Part shown: one piece after another, positions 60,614 through 64,000 of the stretch
How positions within the stretch are numbered: position 1 is the first letter of the stretch
How the letters are laid out: each line of letters starts with the position of its first letter
DNA from: Diphasiastrum complanatum
Taxonomy: Eukaryota; Streptophyta; Lycopodiopsida; Lycopodiales; Lycopodiaceae
Assembly (NCBI GenBank): GCA_029204225.1
Contig: CM055113.1
Coordinates: 30,709,317 to 30,773,316, forward strand
Direction: 5' to 3'
Length of the DNA stretch: 64,000 bases
The notes under the pieces: generated by a model
The model's database searches: none
What the model was told of the DNA's origin: nothing
What the model saw: the letters and a program-made list of their open reading frames with translations, nothing else
Translations under genes and position numbers: made by a program

Positions 60614-62150
60614 GTTGCTCCAACATTCAGGTTGCAGTTGCAGTGCAGCTATGATCTCAACCCTCGTGGAATATTGGCTTTGATCGATTTCCTCTCTGCC
60701 TCCCCTCATGTTGGGAGGATATTTCCTTTCAAACTTCTCTGATTCCTTGGTATCTGCCATATGATTCCTTGGCCTGGTAGGTGAGGCTGCCCTACGTCGT
60801 TGTGGTGGCCTTGCCAAGTAGTCGTCCAGGGCCTCAGTGTCTGTATCACTTTCTTTAGCCCGCTCGCTTGTAGATGGCTCAGCTGCGCCCGTATCTTGCC
60901 TGGACGAGAATCTTCTAGTTTCTGGCGGATCTGCCAGGAAGTCATCGTCACCACCAATGTCAGTGTTAGTTTTTGAAAGGTCATGGATGGAGTGATCAGG
61001 AGAGAGAGGAATATGGATGACAGGTTTAGGAGGAGGTGGGTTTAACAAATTGTACGCCGCACCGGAGGAACGGAGCTGTTGTAGGAACTGGTCCCGTCGG
61101 GCTTTGTATGTGTCAGTTGGACCTTTATATGGGCCCAATAATTTGCTAGGAGGTGGTGGAGAGAAAGTGAAGAGACATGGTAAGTGGAAATAAATGTTAC
61201 AAAAAAATCAATAAGTGGGACCTTTATATGGGCCCAATAATCTACTAGGAGGTACTGGATCTTATTCTCGAGCACTTGGTGTTGGTTTATTAACCAATGC
61301 ATGTGGTAGCTCGCTTCAGATAGGCCGATCATTGAGCGCTTAGCTGCTTTAGAGAGCTTCTTAGGGTCAGTGATGGTTGGGTACTGATCAACGGTGTGGG
61401 TTGGTGAAGCTAATCCAAAGAATAGACATTGTGGAGGGAAACATGGTGGAAGTGGAGGGAGTGGAGAAACAATGTTAGTAGAAACAAAGGTGGTGGTTAG
61501 TGGAGGGGTCAAACTTCTTCCTGCTGATTGATCCGTTTTTTTTGCATCATCGTCATTGATCTCCATCAGGTTTGCAACATTCAAATATTGTGACATGTCC
61601 ATGAGAGTATAGACTTGTTGGGCCTGTGATTGTTGAGCCGCTCCCGTGTCTTGGGGAATGGTACTCCCCACTCCTCCCCCCCCTCCAAAGAATGTGCCGT
61701 TGGTGAGCTTGGTGGCGTTGGTGTGGTAATCAATAGAAGTGGGGTGGTGGCTTGGTCTGGTGGCACGACTTGCATTGTTGTGCTTGTATCTGCTGTTGTG
61801 GATGTATTTGCTCCATCACCCCCATTGATGATGTGTGAGGGTGATGAGTGTTGCTGAGAGGTTGTTTGTGAGGAGGAGCTCCCATCATTAGAGTCTGACT
61901 ACTCAGATTCAGTGCCATCCGGTGATTTTGGCTTTGCCTGGAGCTTCCTTTTGATTCGTTGTTGTCGTGTGTCAGGCAACTGGGCCTTAGAGGTGTTGGC
62001 TTGTTGAACTACCGATGATCCTACTGCTGCTAGATCTGGTTGAGGGCTGGGTTGCTTCTTCTCGAAAATGGTGATTTCCTGCAACTTGGCCGCAATGCAA
62101 AAGTCAACAAGCCTTGACTCGAAGGTCGAACGATTCGTGAAAGTCAGCAT
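60611..62150 (-). pseudogene. Unknown reading frame, N-terminal part (gag-like composition)
   Basis: Minus frames 62150-61899 and 61898-61581 are one frame split by a single TAG. It begins MLTFTNRSTFESRLVDFCIA and is then Gln/Ser/Pro/Thr-rich. Shifts lead into 61671-61042 (SQYLNVANLMEINDDDAKKT, LSKAAKRSMIGLSEASYHMH) and 61138-60611 (FLQQLRSSGAAYNLLNPPPP, acidic middle with DDDFLADPPETRRFSS and LDDYLARPPQRRRAAS as two similar motifs). A 33-bp word (CCTTTATATGGGCCCAATAAT) is duplicated at 61122 and 61221. It ends at the LTR. It looks like an LTR-element gag or a structural polyprotein, but no known domain is visible. Confidence 0.5.
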
Positions 62151-62491
62151 GCTTCTGGGACAAACAAAGAACGAACGATTCGCGAATCATTCACGGATCG
62201 TACATACCTCCAGGACCACAAGAACCGCAAAGGGACACAAAATGAAAATATACGAAAGAAATGAAAAGAATGAAAGGAAACAAAAGAAATGAAGGAGAAT
62301 CCTTCGCGGTGCCAGCTAGCAGCTCAATGGGCTTGGAGGCTTAGACTTCACGCCCAACTAAAACGGGTAGCAACGACGGAGAGTAATTGATTAGCTGATT
62401 AGCGTTAACTACTCTTGTAATTCTCTGTTTTAGTTATCTTGTAAACTCCACGCAGTGGAGATAAAAACTATATTTCTGGATCATAACATAG
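62151..62491. other. Junction region, no gene
   Basis: It contains GAACGAACGATTCGCGAATCATTCACGG (62171-62198), like the CGCGAA-rich LTR words of the minus copia at 33954. It may be old LTR sequence of the chimeric copia that starts at 62492. Confidence 0.35.
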
Positions 62492-63090
62492 AATGGTCTA
62501 TTAGTTATGACACTCGACAAAGCAGTTAGTCTTGTCGCTGATGAGAGACTGATGAGGGACAAAGGGGAGGGAAGCAGTGATCAAGAGAAGGCCCTCTTCA
62601 TGAAAGGAAAAAAGAAGAACAAGAACAAGCCAAGATTCGAGAAGATGAAGTCCTCGAATCAACAATCTTCTTCCTATGATCATTGTCACAAACCGGGCCA
62701 TACAGTCAACAAATGTTGGTTCAATCCAGCAATACCTTGCATGCACTATAAGAAGAAGGAGCACTCCACATACGATTGTAGATTCAACCCAAAAAAGAAA
62801 AACAAAGCTGAAAAGGCTAATGTTGCAAAGTCATCCAAGGATGCTGATAGAGGTGATGAAGCCTTTACGATACTTGATGAAGCTTCAACAAGCTACACTG
62901 AACACGACTACGATGTAGTCATTGATTCAGGAACAACATCACACATCACCTGCAACAAGAAGATCTTGATCGACTTTAGAGAGCTAAAAAATAACAGAAC
63001 AGTGATTCTAAGTGATGGGAGCAGACACGGTGTCAAAGGCATCAACACTCTACAACTGCGAACATTGCAAAAAATTTTGTTTTTTGTAAC
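62492..63090 (+). pseudogene. Copia gag and protease start, second copy of the chimera
   Basis: Frame 62507-63205 repeats the minus-strand gag of 32801-33889 almost residue for residue from VADERLMRDKGEGSSDQEKA, through knuckles CHKPGHTVNKC and CMHYKKKEHSTYDC, to protease VVIDSGTTSHITCNKK (DSGT here, DSGA in the other copy). It ends in LQLRTLQK at about 63071. Homology starts abruptly at about 62492. Confidence 0.85.
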
Positions 63091-64000
63091 CGAGGTTTTT
63101 GAGATTGTTGAAGGGGTGGCGTTGTTGCCTCTCTTATCATGTCGTCATCTATTGTATCCCAGACTTCGCCTGGATACACGTCCCATGTGTTTAGTTTGGG
63201 CCTAGGCCTATATGTTTGTGTGTTGGGTACTTTGGAGATCATTTGCACATGAGCCAAAGGCCCGGGTGACTTGATCTCTTGTGGAATCATTTCAATGGAT
63301 AACGTTTGTTATCTAGATAAAGAAGTACTTGTTCATCCGTCATTTCAACATCATTCATGGAAAGAATACCTTCTTCCGAAACATGGGTGGTAGAGACGCT
63401 CGGTTCTCTTGGGCACCAAGCTATAGGAATAGGGTCAATCATCATAAGCGGAATGATGGGTGTGTCAATGTCTGTAGAATATGGTAGAATATACACATCC
63501 TCTGTAGTGGTTTCGATATGACATCTGTTGGAATCAGCACAGTCCACAGTGGCCAGTGCTTGACCCCAATTCATTATGTCTGTTGATCTCATATAGTGGC
63601 ATGTCGGTTGGAGCAGGACACTATCTGATTCATCATAAATTGTTGATGACCAATCATCATAAATGTTAGCGGCCTCTACATGGCCAGTTGAGTCAATAGT
63701 GACTCGTTTGTTGTTATTGCCGAAGGTGATTTTGCTACGCTTCCAATCTTGGACAACGCCTGCCATTTGTAACCAGGGTGTGCCGAGAAGGAGTTTATAT
63801 GTATTTGCATCATCTGGTAAATCAAGAATGATGCAATCAATGGTAAATTTGACACATGCTATACGAACATTGATATTTTATAAATGACTTGCAGGGTTTG
63901 TACCTTGTTGATTAGCCATGTGAAGTTTGTAGTGTGGCTGATCGAGGGTATGGAATCCCCATGACTTTGCCAATGACAAAGCCATATTGACGCCTCATCC
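63075..64000 (-). pseudogene. Captured gypsy retropepsin, second copy
   Basis: Minus frames 63290-63042 and 63766-63287 match 32590-32781 and 32110-32593 with few changes (MAGVVQDWKRSKITFGNNNK, YDESDSVLLQPTCHYMRSTD). The protease start continues to the window edge with a frameshift near 63800-63880. As in the first copy, it is antisense to copia gag and joins it at the same point. Confidence 0.85.

Overview
The window looks like a piece of a large, repeat-rich land-plant nuclear genome. The evidence is GT-AG intron genes of plant-type families (an RBR E3 ligase and a WAT1/EamA transporter), dense Ty1/copia and Ty3/gypsy LTR retrotransposons primed by initiator tRNA-Met (TGGTATCAGAGC), a CACTA-type fragment, and very long (CT)n/(GA)n tracts. 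A fern or other large-genome plant would fit, but the sequence alone does not fix the species. I see no bacterial, CRISPR, rRNA or tRNA features.

Only two probable host genes are intact enough to model. (1) A four-exon RBR (RING1-IBR-RING2) ubiquitin ligase on the minus strand at 13041-15292 (466 aa). A decayed paralogue, exon 1 plus a shortened exon 2, lies on the plus strand at 35841-36520. (2) A WAT1-related transporter on the plus strand at 50385-52948 (446 aa, eight coding segments if a 55-nt intron is real). Its C-terminal tail lies in a 100-bp tandem duplication.

The rest is mostly mobile DNA. 1-12.5 kb: foldback repeat, decayed gypsy and copia fragments (one internally inverted, one in tandem-LTR form, one with head-to-head gag ends). 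15.6-20 kb: GC-rich TIR repeats, a MITE, CT tracts and a 28-bp palindromic minisatellite. 19.7-24.8 kb: minus-strand copia and gypsy remains and a solo LTR. 25.7-34 kb: a plus copia truncated against a minus copia whose middle is replaced by an antisense piece of a gypsy element. The same chimera recurs inverted at 62.5-64 kb. 34.5-36.5 kb: CACTA fragment and RBR pseudogene. 36.5-43.8 kb: a chromodomain gypsy element with both LTRs, preceded by a second copy of its 3' end. 45.9-49 kb: CT-rich higher-order satellite, then Helitron-like inverted repeats. 53-64 kb: copia remnant, LTRs, and a 5-kb minus-strand copia with paired LTRs. That copia is nested inside an unrecognised minus-strand reading frame which continues in frame on both sides of the insertion.

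All retroelement frames carry stops and frameshifts, often CAG-to-TAG or CGA-to-TGA, as expected from methylation-driven decay. None looks autonomous.
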